A stretch of 34,649 nt of DNA from Chloroflexota bacterium (lineage in GTDB: Bacteria; Chloroflexota; Anaerolineae; Anaerolineales; UBA11657), in NCBI GenBank assembly GCA_003670425.1, contig QWRL01000006.1, forward strand, positions 1-34,649, given 5' to 3'. The translations under genes and the position numbers were made by a program. Below, piece by piece: positions 21,847 to 30,402 of the stretch. The notes under the pieces are model-generated. The model was not told the origin of the DNA. It did not search any database and saw nothing but the letters and a program-made list of their open reading frames with translations. The first letter of the stretch is position 1. Each line of letters opens with the position of its first letter.

Positions 21847-23382
21847 ATGAAGATTTGCATTCTCAACGTTTGTTACGAAGATTCCAATTCACCCATCAAG
21901 GAGTACGAGCTGCAGTCCGACCCGGCACGCTGGCTGGATGGCCATCAGTGCGAGCTGCACCTGATCAAGAAATCCACGGCTGTGCGCCAGGTGCAAGAAC
22001 TGGCGCGCCAAAACTTCGACCTGTTCATTAACTTATGCGACGGCGCATGGGATGAGGACCGGCCGGGCATCGAAGTGGTGCAGGCTCTGGAGCGGCTGGG
22101 TGTGCCGTTCACTGGCGCTGGTGCCGGCTTTTACGAGCCGACGCGCGAGGAAATGAAGCTGGTGTCGCACTACTGGGGTGTCAGCACGCCGGCTTACATG
22201 CAGGTCAGCGAGATTGAAGACATCAAGCTGGCCGCCAAGGCGCTGCGCTATCCGCTGATCGTCAAGCACCCCAACAGCTACAACAGCATCGGCCTTACGC
22301 GCGACTCACGCGTAACAAATGCGGCGCAGCTTACGCAGCAAGCCAAGCGCATGCTGGATGCGTTTGGCGGCGCACTGGTGGAGGAGTTTATTGAGGGGCG
22401 CGAGTTCACCGTGCTCGTTTCCGAAAATCCGCGTGACGCGCTGGCACCCTTTGCGTATCAGCCGGTGGAGTTCAGCTTCCCCAAAGGCGACACCTTTAAG
22501 CACTTTGACCTGAAGTGGGTGAACTACGCCGGCATGAAGTGCTCGCCAGTGCGCGACCGCGAGCTGGCCGAACGCTTGAAGGATGCCGCGCGCAAGCTTT
22601 TTGTCGGCCTCAATGGCACCGGCTACGGGCGCTGTGACCTGCGTCTCAACGCAGCCGGCGAGCTGTTTATGCTGGAAATCAACCCCAACTGCAGCATCTT
22701 TTATCCACCAGAACAAGCCGGCAGTGCGGACTTCATTCTGCTCAACGACCCCGCCGGCCACCGGGGCTTCTTGGATGCGGTGATGGAATCTGCGCAGCTG
22801 CGCACCCGCAAGCTAAGCCAGGCGTGGACACTGCAGTTCAACAACCAGAGCCAGTTTGGCATGTATGCCGCGCACGAGCTGCGCGCCGGCGAGCTGATTG
22901 TGGCGTTTGAAGAAGCGTCGCACAATCTTGTGAGCAAAACCCACGCAATGCGCAAGTTCAGCCGCCAGCAGAAACGCTGGTTTGGGCAGTTTGCCTACCC
23001 GCTCTCTGAGGACACCTACGTGACATGGAGCGAGCATGCTGTCGACTGGAAACCGCTCAACCATTCCTGCGACCCAAGCGCCTGGCTGGAAGGGCTGAAC
23101 GTGGTGGCGCGCCGGCCGCTAAAACGCGGCGAGCACATCACCCTGGACTACGCCACTTTTTATACTGAGCAGATGCCGCAATTTGCGTGCAAATGCGGGT
23201 CGGCAAACTGCCGCGGCGTTGTGCGCGGCACGGATTACAAAAAGGCGTTTGTAGCGCAGTACGGCGACCATGTTTCCGATTTTGTGCGCACCAAGCGCAT
23301 AGCCCTGAATGGCGCGGCGCAGCCGCAAATGGAAACGCTGCCGGCCAAGCGGCCGCGGCGTGTGCTCGCGGCCAGCGCCTGA
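21847..23382 (+). CDS. ATP-grasp ligase (D-Ala-D-Ala ligase-like) fused to a C-terminal SET methyltransferase domain
   Basis: A 511-residue two-domain protein. Residues about 1-320 are an ATP-grasp enzyme close to D-Ala-D-Ala ligase. Visible blocks are FINLCDGAWDEDRPGIEVVQ (61-80), GVPFTGAGAGFYEPTREEMK, the ATP lysine in LIVKHPN (K140), VEEFIEGREFTV (178-189), and the metal site RCDLRL with LEINPN (D264, E277, N279). Residues about 325-485 are a SET domain: GMYAAHELRAGELI, LNHSCDP (N405, H406, S407, C408), GEHITLDYATFY (Y435) and post-SET CKCGSANC (C448, C450, C455). One chain should thus form an amide or ester-type bond with ATP and transfer methyl from AdoMet to a lysine-like amine. The start is ATG 21847; the open frame upstream covers the promoter and is not coding. 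The substrate is unknown; no peptide precursor or transporter is adjacent. Confidence 0.88.
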   Translation: MKICILNVCYEDSNSPIKEYELQSDPARWLDGHQCELHLIKKSTAVRQVQELARQNFDLFINLCDGAWDEDRPGIEVVQALERLGVPFTGAGAGFYEPTREEMKLVSHYWGVSTPAYMQVSEIEDIKLAAKALRYPLIVKHPNSYNSIGLTRDSRVTNAAQLTQQAKRMLDAFGGALVEEFIEGREFTVLVSENPRDALAPFAYQPVEFSFPKGDTFKHFDLKWVNYAGMKCSPVRDRELAERLKDAARKLFVGLNGTGYGRCDLRLNAAGELFMLEINPNCSIFYPPEQAGSADFILLNDPAGHRGFLDAVMESAQLRTRKLSQAWTLQFNNQSQFGMYAAHELRAGELIVAFEEASHNLVSKTHAMRKFSRQQKRWFGQFAYPLSEDTYVTWSEHAVDWKPLNHSCDPSAWLEGLNVVARRPLKRGEHITLDYATFYTEQMPQFACKCGSANCRGVVRGTDYKKAFVAQYGDHVSDFVRTKRIALNGAAQPQMETLPAKRPRRVLAASA

Positions 23383-23386
23383 GACG

Positions 23387-23404
23387 GGCGCCGCAGCCGG
23401 CGCC
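23387..23404 (+). terminator. Hairpin after the ATP-grasp-SET gene
   Basis: GGCGCC (23387-23392) and GGCGCC (23399-23404) pair around GCAGCC, 4 nt past the stop codon. No U-tract follows. Confidence 0.4.
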
Positions 23405-23498
23405 ACACACAGCAACACCACGCCGTCCGCATTGGCTGCACAAGCCGGCGGGCGGCGGATTTGTTTAAGCCCGGCGCCATTGCTGGCGGGAGATGCTT

Positions 23499-24155
23499 AT
23501 GCCCGGCAAGTTAATTGAATTTGAAAGTGCCGGAGCCCTGCGCAGTGGCTATCTGGCATTGCCCGCCACACCCGCCACTGCGGGCGTGCTCGTCATTCAG
23601 GAGTGGTGGGGGCTGGTGCCGCACATAAAAAATGTGGCTGACCGCTTTGCCGCAGCGGGTTATGCCGCACTGGCACCGGACCTGTACAACGGCCGCGCCG
23701 CTACTGAGCCAAGTGCAGCCCAAAAGCTGATGCAAGAACTAAACATCGCGCAGGCCGCCACTGATATGGCCGCAGCAGCAGCGTTGCTGCGCACGTGGTG
23801 CAAACGCGTGGGCTGTGTGGGCTTTTGCCTGGGCGGCGGCCTCACACTGCAGCTGGCGGCTATGGGCGTGATTGATGCGGCCGTCCCCTACTACGGCGTA
23901 GTGCGCAGCGCGCCAGACTGGCATGGCGTGCGCTGCCCCATCCTCGGCCACTACGCCGCAGATGACAGCGCCACCGACGCCCTGCCCGAACTGCGGGCCG
24001 CACTGGCTGCGGCCGGCAAGCCGGCGCAGTTCCATATTTATCCCGGCACTGGCCACGCCTTCTTCAATGACGAACGCCCGCAGGTTTACAACGCAGCAGC
24101 TGCGCTGCTCTCATGGCAGCGCACGCTGCAATTTCTCGGGGAAAATTTGGGGTAG
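23499..24155 (+). CDS. Dienelactone hydrolase family protein
   Basis: An alpha/beta hydrolase of 218 residues, probably cytoplasmic. Family motifs are GVLVIQEWWGLVPHIKNVAD (29-48), ALAPDLYNGR, the nucleophile elbow GFCLGGG with Cys110, the acidic residue in HYAADDSATD (Asp155 or Asp156), and the histidine in YPGTGHAFFND (His186). Together these form the Cys-Asp-His triad typical of carboxymethylenebutenolidase. Whether it cleaves dienelactones or other esters is not decidable, since no aromatic-degradation genes are near. Start ATG 23499 is preferred over 23493 because GGGAG (23488-23492) sits 6 nt before it. Confidence 0.88.
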   Translation: MPGKLIEFESAGALRSGYLALPATPATAGVLVIQEWWGLVPHIKNVADRFAAAGYAALAPDLYNGRAATEPSAAQKLMQELNIAQAATDMAAAAALLRTWCKRVGCVGFCLGGGLTLQLAAMGVIDAAVPYYGVVRSAPDWHGVRCPILGHYAADDSATDALPELRAALAAAGKPAQFHIYPGTGHAFFNDERPQVYNAAAALLSWQRTLQFLGENLG

Positions 24156-24202
24156 CGCAGCACACGCTGCGCGTAATTGCGCAGGCACTGGGCTGCCTGC
24201 GC
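24155..24202. terminator. Two tandem GC hairpins between convergent genes
   Basis: First hairpin: GCGCAGC (24155-24161), loop ACAC, GCTGCGC (24166-24172), starting at the last base of the hydrolase stop. Second: GCGCAGGCA (24179-24187), 6-nt loop, TGCCTGCGC (24194-24202). Both are perfect. They lie between the converging hydrolase and LysM genes and lack T-runs. Confidence 0.5.
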
Positions 24203-24254
24203 TGCACCAGCTGCAGGCCGCTAGCCCGCCCGCCGGCAGCTGCCGCCCAGCCAG

Positions 24255-25718
24255 CTACGGGATCGTCAGCTTCTGGCCGATGGAAATGCGCGCCGGATCT
24301 TTGAGCTTGTTTGTCGTCGCAATTGCCGCTGCCGTCGTGCCGTAGCGCGCTGCAATTTTGACGAGGTTGTCACCCTTTACCACCGTGTAAACACGGCCGG
24401 CAGCCAAGCCACTTGTGGCTGCGGGCACAGCGGTCGCCGTAGTTTTTACAGTGGCAGCCGCCGTCGTCGGCACTGCCGTCGCTGCACTTGTGGGTGTGGC
24501 CGCCACTACGGATGCAATGCCGCTAAAGGCAGCTCCCTGATAGTAAAAGTTTGCGGTCTCGCCGGTGGATCCATCCAGCTTGACCACCGTAACCGTGAAA
24601 GTGTAGTTGCCGCTGTAACCCACCTTTAATCCGGTGATCTGTGTGGCGCCGGAATGCTGGCGGTCTACTACGCCGCCGGAACCTTGTTTGACCAATGCCA
24701 CCAATTGCGCTTCGGTAATGTCGCCTACAAAGCCCAGAGTGGTGGACCAGAACTGGATGCTGTGCACAAAATCGCGCGAGGTGGCGTCCAGCGCCTTGAC
24801 GGTGTCTGCCGGCCAGTTATTGCGAATGAAGAAAGAGTCAATCAGCTTGGCCGTGATCGCGGCGGTACTGTACAGCCGGATGGAGGACACAGTGTCTTCG
24901 CCCACCGTATTGTTGGAGAGTGTAATGTCATCACCCAAGATAGTATCGGACGAGCCGCCATAGGTGCCGCTGCTATAAGTTGCGCTTTGGTAGCTGGGCC
25001 GGGTATATAAAATTGCGACCGTGTGCGGGCCCACTTTTATGCTGGAGGCTTTATTGTCGCCAATGATGTTGCCGGCCAGCAAGGCATCACTCTCGCGAAA
25101 GGTTTCGTCCTGGCCAAGGTAGTCATTGAGTGCATACAGCGTGGCACTTGCCTGATACACCCGCGCGGGGCGCACTGCTGTCTCGCATACATCGCCAAGC
25201 CCGGTGCCCCAGGTGTTCTCCTGGTACGGGTTGTAAACCAGCGGGCAGTTGTCCGCGGAGCTTGGAATGCCATCAAAGTCACCACCCAGGTCCGGCGAGC
25301 ATTTGTCGCCGCGCGCGTCAGAGTGGCCAGGCACCACTACGCGAACTTCGCCCTCTTTGGGATCAAAAGTTAATACTTGCAGGCTGGTACCGGACCAGCT
25401 GTAGTTCTTGCCGGCCACTTGCAGTTTGTCGCCCACATAAATGAGGCTGGTGGCCTGCGGCGCATACCAAGTATTCTGCGGGGTGTACAACATGCTGTTG
25501 TGCGAAGAAGAAATTATCCAGGCGCTCACGTCGTCGGATTGGTCTGCATTGGCGATGGCGGTGCAGTTGTCCTGGGCATCCGGAATGCCGTCGTCATCGG
25601 TGTCGCCTACGGCGGCGCTCACCCGTGGCGCAGACAACGCACTTGCGCCCAGCACGGCAAAGGCCGCAGCTGCCAGCAGTAAACGCACAAATACCGAGAC
25701 TACTTTCGTTGCTTTCAT
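24255..25718 (-). CDS. Secreted TSP3-repeat / beta-gamma-crystallin / LysM protein
   Basis: An exported 487-residue protein. A signal peptide covers about residues 1-36 (hydrophobic core near 10-30, cleavage probably after VSAA). Two thrombospondin-type-3 calcium repeats follow (DTDDDGIPDAQDNC, 39-52; DFDGIPSSADNCPLVYNPYQ, 147-166). Residues about 187-284 resemble a two-motif beta-gamma-crystallin domain: LYALNDYLGQDETF then GDNKASSIKV, and later GEDTVSSIRLYS, fitting the N/D-N/D-x-x-S/T-S calcium motif. A Thr/Ala linker (about 403-440) precedes one C-terminal LysM (YTVVKGDNLVKIAARYG to the end), which should hold it on peptidoglycan. The ATG at 25718 is preceded by AGGA; the in-frame GTG at 25754 is less likely. 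Function is unknown; calcium-dependent wall binding is inferred. Confidence 0.82.
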   Translation of the reverse strand: MKATKVVSVFVRLLLAAAAFAVLGASALSAPRVSAAVGDTDDDGIPDAQDNCTAIANADQSDDVSAWIISSSHNSMLYTPQNTWYAPQATSLIYVGDKLQVAGKNYSWSGTSLQVLTFDPKEGEVRVVVPGHSDARGDKCSPDLGGDFDGIPSSADNCPLVYNPYQENTWGTGLGDVCETAVRPARVYQASATLYALNDYLGQDETFRESDALLAGNIIGDNKASSIKVGPHTVAILYTRPSYQSATYSSGTYGGSSDTILGDDITLSNNTVGEDTVSSIRLYSTAAITAKLIDSFFIRNNWPADTVKALDATSRDFVHSIQFWSTTLGFVGDITEAQLVALVKQGSGGVVDRQHSGATQITGLKVGYSGNYTFTVTVVKLDGSTGETANFYYQGAAFSGIASVVAATPTSAATAVPTTAAATVKTTATAVPAATSGLAAGRVYTVVKGDNLVKIAARYGTTAAAIATTNKLKDPARISIGQKLTIP

Positions 25719-25770
25719 AATAATTATCCTGCTCATGCGTGATCGGTGGCGCACCCGTTAAGTGCCGATA

Positions 25771-25776
25771 ATTATA
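25771..25776 (-). promoter_or_regulatory. -10 box of the LysM protein gene
   Basis: Perfect TATAAT on the minus strand, about 53 nt before the ATG, between the comEC stop and this gene. No clear -35. It suggests the LysM gene has its own promoter rather than depending on comEC. Confidence 0.45.
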
Positions 25777-25823
25777 ATCTATCCGGCCGTTGCTTTGGCG
25801 CGAAACACACTGTATTTGTAAGT

Positions 25824-28214
25824 TCAGCGCTCGGTCCAGACCCACAGCTGCCGGCCGTCCGTCGCAAAATCCACCCGGCCGTTGCGGTCTGTGCGCAAAA
25901 CCGCGCGGCCAGCCAGTATTTGTAGCGTAGCCGCACCCGGTGCCCCATCCGGGTTGCCCGCGCCCACGGGGATTACCGCTGCCCACGGGTTGGCGCGCAG
26001 CATGAACAGCAGGCTGAGTACATCCACACCGCCCTGCTGCGCCACCTGCAAAACATGGGTGGCCGGCACCACACCCTCGGCGGCCAGCTGCCCGCTGCTT
26101 TTGCCGGTAAGGTCCGGCCCAAACAGAAAGCGCGCGGACCCGTGGCGCAGCTCCAGCAGCGTGCGCTGTGCACCCACCGCCAGCAGCCGCAGGCGCACAC
26201 CATCACCGAGGTCGTACTCGGCGTTTGGTTGGGCGCGGTCTTGTGGAATGCCGCGCCGCGCAATCCCCTCTGACCATTCGCGGTAGCCAGCCTCTTCAGA
26301 CGGCTCGGCAGCTTGCACTGTGCGCTCAATGGTGAAGCGCTCCAGCAAGCCGGGCAGGCCGTTTACGCTGCCGGCGCCAGAGCCGGCAGTCACCACCAGC
26401 TGCAGCGTGCGGCGTGTGAACGGCAGCTGCTCGCCGAGGGCAGCTGCCAGCCGGCGCGGGCTGGGGCCGCCATCCAGCAGCACCCGCGCACCGCTAGGCG
26501 TTGTGATCAACACTGCATCGCCGGCACCCACATCCAAAAAAGTAACATGCAGGCGGCCGTCCGGCAGGCGGGCGTACACGGACCATGCAATCACAGTTGC
26601 GAATGCCAGCCCGACCAGCGCGCCATCCTGCAGGCGCAGCGTGCGCTGGCGCAGCCACGCGGCTGCGGCCGGCACGGGATTGCGCGCAAACCATGTGACA
26701 CCAAAAATTATTGCGTAGCAGCCCAGCAGCCACTGCAGTGGAAAGCGGTCCAGTGGCAGCGCGGCGAACGGCAGGCGCGCCAGCAGCTGCACACATTGGA
26801 TGGTGAATGCAAGCAAGGGCCACACCACCCACGCCAGCAGCTGGCCGAGCGCTGGCGAGATGAGGCCGGCAACGGTGGCAAGCCCGCCCAGCACCATCAC
26901 TGCCGGCTGTGCGGGCAGCACAATCAGGTTGGCCAGCAGCCCCACCACGGACAGCTGCCGAAAGTAGTAAGCCGTGAGTGGCAGCGTGAGTACTTGCGCT
27001 GCGGCGGTCAGCACTGTGAATTCGCCCAGCGCACTTGCGATGCGCGCGCCGGTGGGCCCCGCCCAGCGCTGCGCCAGCGCCGTGATTGCAGATTGCAGCG
27101 CTTGGCTGTAAAGCAGCAGGCTTAGCGTGGCTCCCACGCTCAACTGGAAGCCCACATCCCAAAGTATGCGCGGCTCCCACGCCGTCATCGCAACCGCCGC
27201 AAAAATTAATGCAGTCAGCGCCTGTGCCGGGCGGCCCAGCCCCTGCGCCACAATCACCAGCGCACCCATCAACGCGGCCCGCACCACGGAGGCATCAGCT
27301 CCCGCCAGCACGGTATAGGCAGCAATGCCGAGCAGCGCCAGTGGGCGCGCGCGGCGCTGCCCCAGCACACTGCCCAACGCACTCATCAATACAGCCGCCA
27401 CCACGCTGATGTTGAATCCGGAGATGGCAATGATGTGCGCCGTGCCGGTGGTGCGGAAGTCATCCTGCAGGCTGCGCGGCAGGCCACTGTCCACGCCCAG
27501 CAAGATGCCGCTGAGCAGCGCGGCGTGCGGCTGCGGAAAGTTGCGCACAATAACGGCGAGGCTGGCAGCGCGCACCGCTTGCAGCCGGCGCTGCCACCAT
27601 AGGCTGGCACAAGTGATCACGCCGGCACCGGGCACATCCGCCGGGCAGGCCACCGCCGCAGCCGGCTGCAGCACTGCCAAAGACTGGACGCCAGTGAGTG
27701 CAGAGTACACGCTGCGGCGCGCCATCAATGCAGCGTAGTCAAAGTCCGCAAATGGCGCCGGCGCAGCCAGCCAGCCGCTGGCTTGCAACCGGTCGCCCAC
27801 TTGCAGCGGTGGATAGCGTGGCGCGCGCACCAGCACCAGGCCATGCACGCCGAGCGCCTGTGCGCTGCCGGTCGGGCGCAGGCTGTCGGCGCGCACGCGC
27901 AGCAATGCCGTCTGGTCGCGCTCCAGCGGCGCCTCAAGCACAATGCCGGTTACGTGCACCAGCCCGGCGCCGTTGTGGTGGGAGATGAATGCGGGGTCGC
28001 CCCATGCGGGCTGCGCACTTTGGGTGCGCGCTGCGCCCAGCGCAGCCACGGCTAGCAGCCCCAGCGCAATGCGCGCCCGCGGCCGCGCGCGCAGCAGCGC
28101 TGCTGCCAGTGCCGCCAGGCCGCCAACAAGCAGCCAAAGCAGCATTGGGAGCGCCAGCCATTCAGCCAGCGCAACACCACCCAGCCACGCCAGGCCAGAG
28201 TACAGCAGCGTCAT
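25824..28214 (-). CDS. comEC: ComEC/Rec2-family DNA uptake channel with a metal-site-deficient metallo-beta-lactamase domain
   Basis: ComEC forms the inner-membrane channel for single-stranded DNA during natural transformation. The 796-residue protein has N-terminal helices, a DUF4131-type OB-fold region (about 85-190), the competence core with HIIAISGFNISVVAAVL (260-276) and multiple helices to about 545. The C-terminal metallo-beta-lactamase-like domain (about 555-796) opens with LHVTFLDVGAGDAVLITTPS and LLDGGPS. Where the family has a T-H-x-D-x-D-H zinc motif, this protein reads TAGSGAGSVNGL (609-620), and the later conserved His region is VAQQGGVD, so the metal ligands are gone. The channel may be active with a non-catalytic soluble domain. 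It is divergent from a HAD gene. Confidence 0.93.
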   Translation of the reverse strand: MTLLYSGLAWLGGVALAEWLALPMLLWLLVGGLAALAAALLRARPRARIALGLLAVAALGAARTQSAQPAWGDPAFISHHNGAGLVHVTGIVLEAPLERDQTALLRVRADSLRPTGSAQALGVHGLVLVRAPRYPPLQVGDRLQASGWLAAPAPFADFDYAALMARRSVYSALTGVQSLAVLQPAAAVACPADVPGAGVITCASLWWQRRLQAVRAASLAVIVRNFPQPHAALLSGILLGVDSGLPRSLQDDFRTTGTAHIIAISGFNISVVAAVLMSALGSVLGQRRARPLALLGIAAYTVLAGADASVVRAALMGALVIVAQGLGRPAQALTALIFAAVAMTAWEPRILWDVGFQLSVGATLSLLLYSQALQSAITALAQRWAGPTGARIASALGEFTVLTAAAQVLTLPLTAYYFRQLSVVGLLANLIVLPAQPAVMVLGGLATVAGLISPALGQLLAWVVWPLLAFTIQCVQLLARLPFAALPLDRFPLQWLLGCYAIIFGVTWFARNPVPAAAAWLRQRTLRLQDGALVGLAFATVIAWSVYARLPDGRLHVTFLDVGAGDAVLITTPSGARVLLDGGPSPRRLAAALGEQLPFTRRTLQLVVTAGSGAGSVNGLPGLLERFTIERTVQAAEPSEEAGYREWSEGIARRGIPQDRAQPNAEYDLGDGVRLRLLAVGAQRTLLELRHGSARFLFGPDLTGKSSGQLAAEGVVPATHVLQVAQQGGVDVLSLLFMLRANPWAAVIPVGAGNPDGAPGAATLQILAGRAVLRTDRNGRVDFATDGRQLWVWTER

Positions 28215-28288
28215 GGCAAACCTAGAATGTCATTCTGCCACATACGCCGGCGCATGCGATCCGGCGGCATGCCGGGATGGCGCTGTAG

Positions 28289-28294
28289 TACACT
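28289..28294 (+). promoter_or_regulatory. -10-like box before the HAD gene
   Basis: TACACT ends 12 nt before the ATG, predicting a leader of only about 5-6 nt. No matching -35 and no Shine-Dalgarno were seen. Confidence 0.3.
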
Positions 28295-28306
28295 CTGCGC
28301 GCAAAC

Positions 28307-29059
28307 ATGCAAAACACCGACTGGATGCATGCACTTGCCGCGCACTATAGGGCAGCCTGCAACACGCGCAGCGCACCGCTGCTGCTGCTGTGCGACATTG
28401 ACGACACGCTGCTGGACACGCGCTTCATGATTCGCGCGGTGCTGCAAACCGGCGATACAGAGCGTGGCACCGGCTACTTTTCAGATTTGGAGCTGGATGA
28501 AATTTGGATGCCGGAAAGCCGCATTGCGGAATTGCTGGCGCTACGCAGCGTGCCGCCGGCAGAGCAGGCGGCCGTACTGCGCAGTTATGCGCAGCACGCG
28601 TGGTCAGCTCCGGCTTTGCGCCACTGGCAAACTGCGCTGCCCGGCGCCATGCAGCTGCTGGCGTGGTTTCAGCAGCAGCCGCGTACCAGCGTGGCGCTTA
28701 TTACCGGCCGCTCCGCTTGGATGCGCGCAGACACGCTGCACTGCATCAACCGCCTCGGCGCGCCGCACGGCGTCAGCATTAGCGAGGCGCAGCTCTTTAC
28801 CTGCAGCGCCAACTGGGAAGACGAACACCTGCCTTCCATGAAAGTGGCCGGCTTGCAGCACTACGCTGCGCAGGGCTTTAGTGCGCTGGCCTTCATTGAT
28901 AACGAGCCCGCAAATCTGGCGGCTGTTGCTGCCGAACCGGCGAGCAGCGAGTGCCTGCTGCTGCACGCGGACACAATCTTCGAGACCGACCGCGCACTGC
29001 TGCCGGCGCGCGCAGTTTCCGGCAGCAGCTTTCATTTGGCAGCGCTGCAACCGGGCTGA
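28307..29059 (+). CDS. HAD-superfamily hydrolase
   Basis: A 250-residue haloacid-dehalogenase-type protein, probably a phosphatase. It has motif I LLCDIDDTLLD (D30, D32, T34), a helical cap inserted at about 40-110, motif II LITGR (T133), motif III lysine near PSMKVAG (K179), and motif IV FIDNEPANL (D198, E200). The substrate is unknown. It is divergent from comEC across 92 nt and 63 nt upstream of a DUF4432 gene on the same strand. A second in-frame ATG exists at residue 7; neither start has a Shine-Dalgarno. Confidence 0.82.
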   Translation: MQNTDWMHALAAHYRAACNTRSAPLLLLCDIDDTLLDTRFMIRAVLQTGDTERGTGYFSDLELDEIWMPESRIAELLALRSVPPAEQAAVLRSYAQHAWSAPALRHWQTALPGAMQLLAWFQQQPRTSVALITGRSAWMRADTLHCINRLGAPHGVSISEAQLFTCSANWEDEHLPSMKVAGLQHYAAQGFSALAFIDNEPANLAAVAAEPASSECLLLHADTIFETDRALLPARAVSGSSFHLAALQPG

Positions 29060-29060
29060 G

Positions 29061-29073
29061 GCGGCAGCGCCGC
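29061..29073 (+). terminator. Small hairpin after the HAD gene
   Basis: GCGGC (29061-29065) and GCCGC (29069-29073) pair around AGC right after the stop codon. Weak and without a U-tract. Confidence 0.25.
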
Positions 29074-29122
29074 ACGTAGCCCCCAGTGTCTGCGCCGCCG
29101 CCAAATCCAAGGGATAAATCAC

Positions 29123-30310
29123 ATGAATGAAAAAGTATCACAGTGGGTATTGACGGACACCGAACGCAACATTTGGGTGGAGACGCTGGAGTTGGGCGCG
29201 GCCGAGCTGGGTGTGGCCGCTCCGGCGCGCATCAGCAAGCGCGTGCTGCATGGCGGATTGCAGGAAGGTGTCGAGCTGGTGGAGGTGGACAACGGCGCGC
29301 TTTCCTTCAGCATTCTGCCGACGCGCGGCATGGGCCTGTGGCGCGGCAGCTATCGCGGCGAGTTCATTGGCTGGCGCGCGCCGGTGCGCGGCCCGGTGCA
29401 CCCGCAGTTTGTGCATGCCAACGAACGCGGCGGCCTGGGCTGGCTGCAGGGCTTTGACGAGTGCATTGTGCGCTGCGGCCTGGAGTCCAATGGTGCGCCT
29501 GGCGTTGACATCTTGCCGGGCAACACGGGCGAACCGGTGCCGATGCAGCTGGGCCTGCACGGGCGCATTGCCAACCTGCCTGCGCATTACGTGGCAGTTG
29601 AGGTGGGCCGTGAAGCACAGCCCGTGCTGCGCGTGCGCGGCGTTGTGGATGAAGCCGCGCTCTTCCTGCCGCAGCTGCGCCTCACCAGCTGCGTCAGCAC
29701 CACGCTGGGTTCAAACGCGCTGCTGATCACCGATGAGATTGAAAACCGCCAGCCGGTGCCGGCCGAGATGCAGCTGCTCTATCACTGCAACTTTGGCGCG
29801 CCGTTTATGGATGCGGGCGCGCGCCTGCTGCTGCCGCGCACCACAACCGCGCCGCGCGACGCCACCGCCGTGGCCGGCCTCACGCACTGGGACACCTACC
29901 GTGAGCCCACGCCCGGCTACATCGAGCAGGTTTACTTTCACCGGCCGCACAGCGCACCCGATGGCAGCACAATGGCGCTGCTGCACAATGCGGCCGGCAC
30001 GCGCGGCGTGGTGCTGCGCTACAACACGCGCCAGCTGCCGTGCTTCACGCAATGGAAGCAGTGCGGCGGCCTGGGCGAAGGTTATGTAACCGGCCTGGAG
30101 CCCGCCACCAACTATCCCAACCAGCGCGCCACCGAGCGCCGCCACGGCCGCGTGGTTAGCCTGCAGCCCGGCGAGGTTTACCGCGTTGAATTAAAAATGG
30201 AGGTGCTGCTGAGTGCGGCCGAAGTGCACGCAGCCGAGCGCGAAGTGGCTGCCTTGCAAGCGGGCATAACGCCACAAGTAAGCCGGCTGCCCCTGCCCGA
30301 CTTTTCCTGA
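29123..30310 (+). CDS. DUF4432 aldose-1-epimerase-like protein
   Basis: The 395-residue protein matches the DUF4432 branch of galactose mutarotases: LSFSILPTRGMGLWRGSYRG, GWRAPVRGPVHPQFV, GLGWLQGFDECIVRCGLESN and a C-terminal LEPATNYPNQR. Such proteins are thought to interconvert sugar or sugar-acid anomers in catabolic clusters. No signal peptide is present, so it is cytoplasmic. AAGGGA (29109-29114) lies 8 nt before the ATG. The neighbouring SDR, KDG kinase and KDPG aldolase genes suggest a role in sugar-acid breakdown, but that link is inferred from proximity only. Confidence 0.87.
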   Translation: MNEKVSQWVLTDTERNIWVETLELGAAELGVAAPARISKRVLHGGLQEGVELVEVDNGALSFSILPTRGMGLWRGSYRGEFIGWRAPVRGPVHPQFVHANERGGLGWLQGFDECIVRCGLESNGAPGVDILPGNTGEPVPMQLGLHGRIANLPAHYVAVEVGREAQPVLRVRGVVDEAALFLPQLRLTSCVSTTLGSNALLITDEIENRQPVPAEMQLLYHCNFGAPFMDAGARLLLPRTTTAPRDATAVAGLTHWDTYREPTPGYIEQVYFHRPHSAPDGSTMALLHNAAGTRGVVLRYNTRQLPCFTQWKQCGGLGEGYVTGLEPATNYPNQRATERRHGRVVSLQPGEVYRVELKMEVLLSAAEVHAAEREVAALQAGITPQVSRLPLPDFS

Positions 30311-30402
30311 ACGTGCGCAGCGCGCCTTAGCAGCCCCAACAATCTGCAGCCAATTCCCCGTGCGCAAGCGCAGCAGCCGCGCGGCGCAACTGCGCAAACT
30401 CT

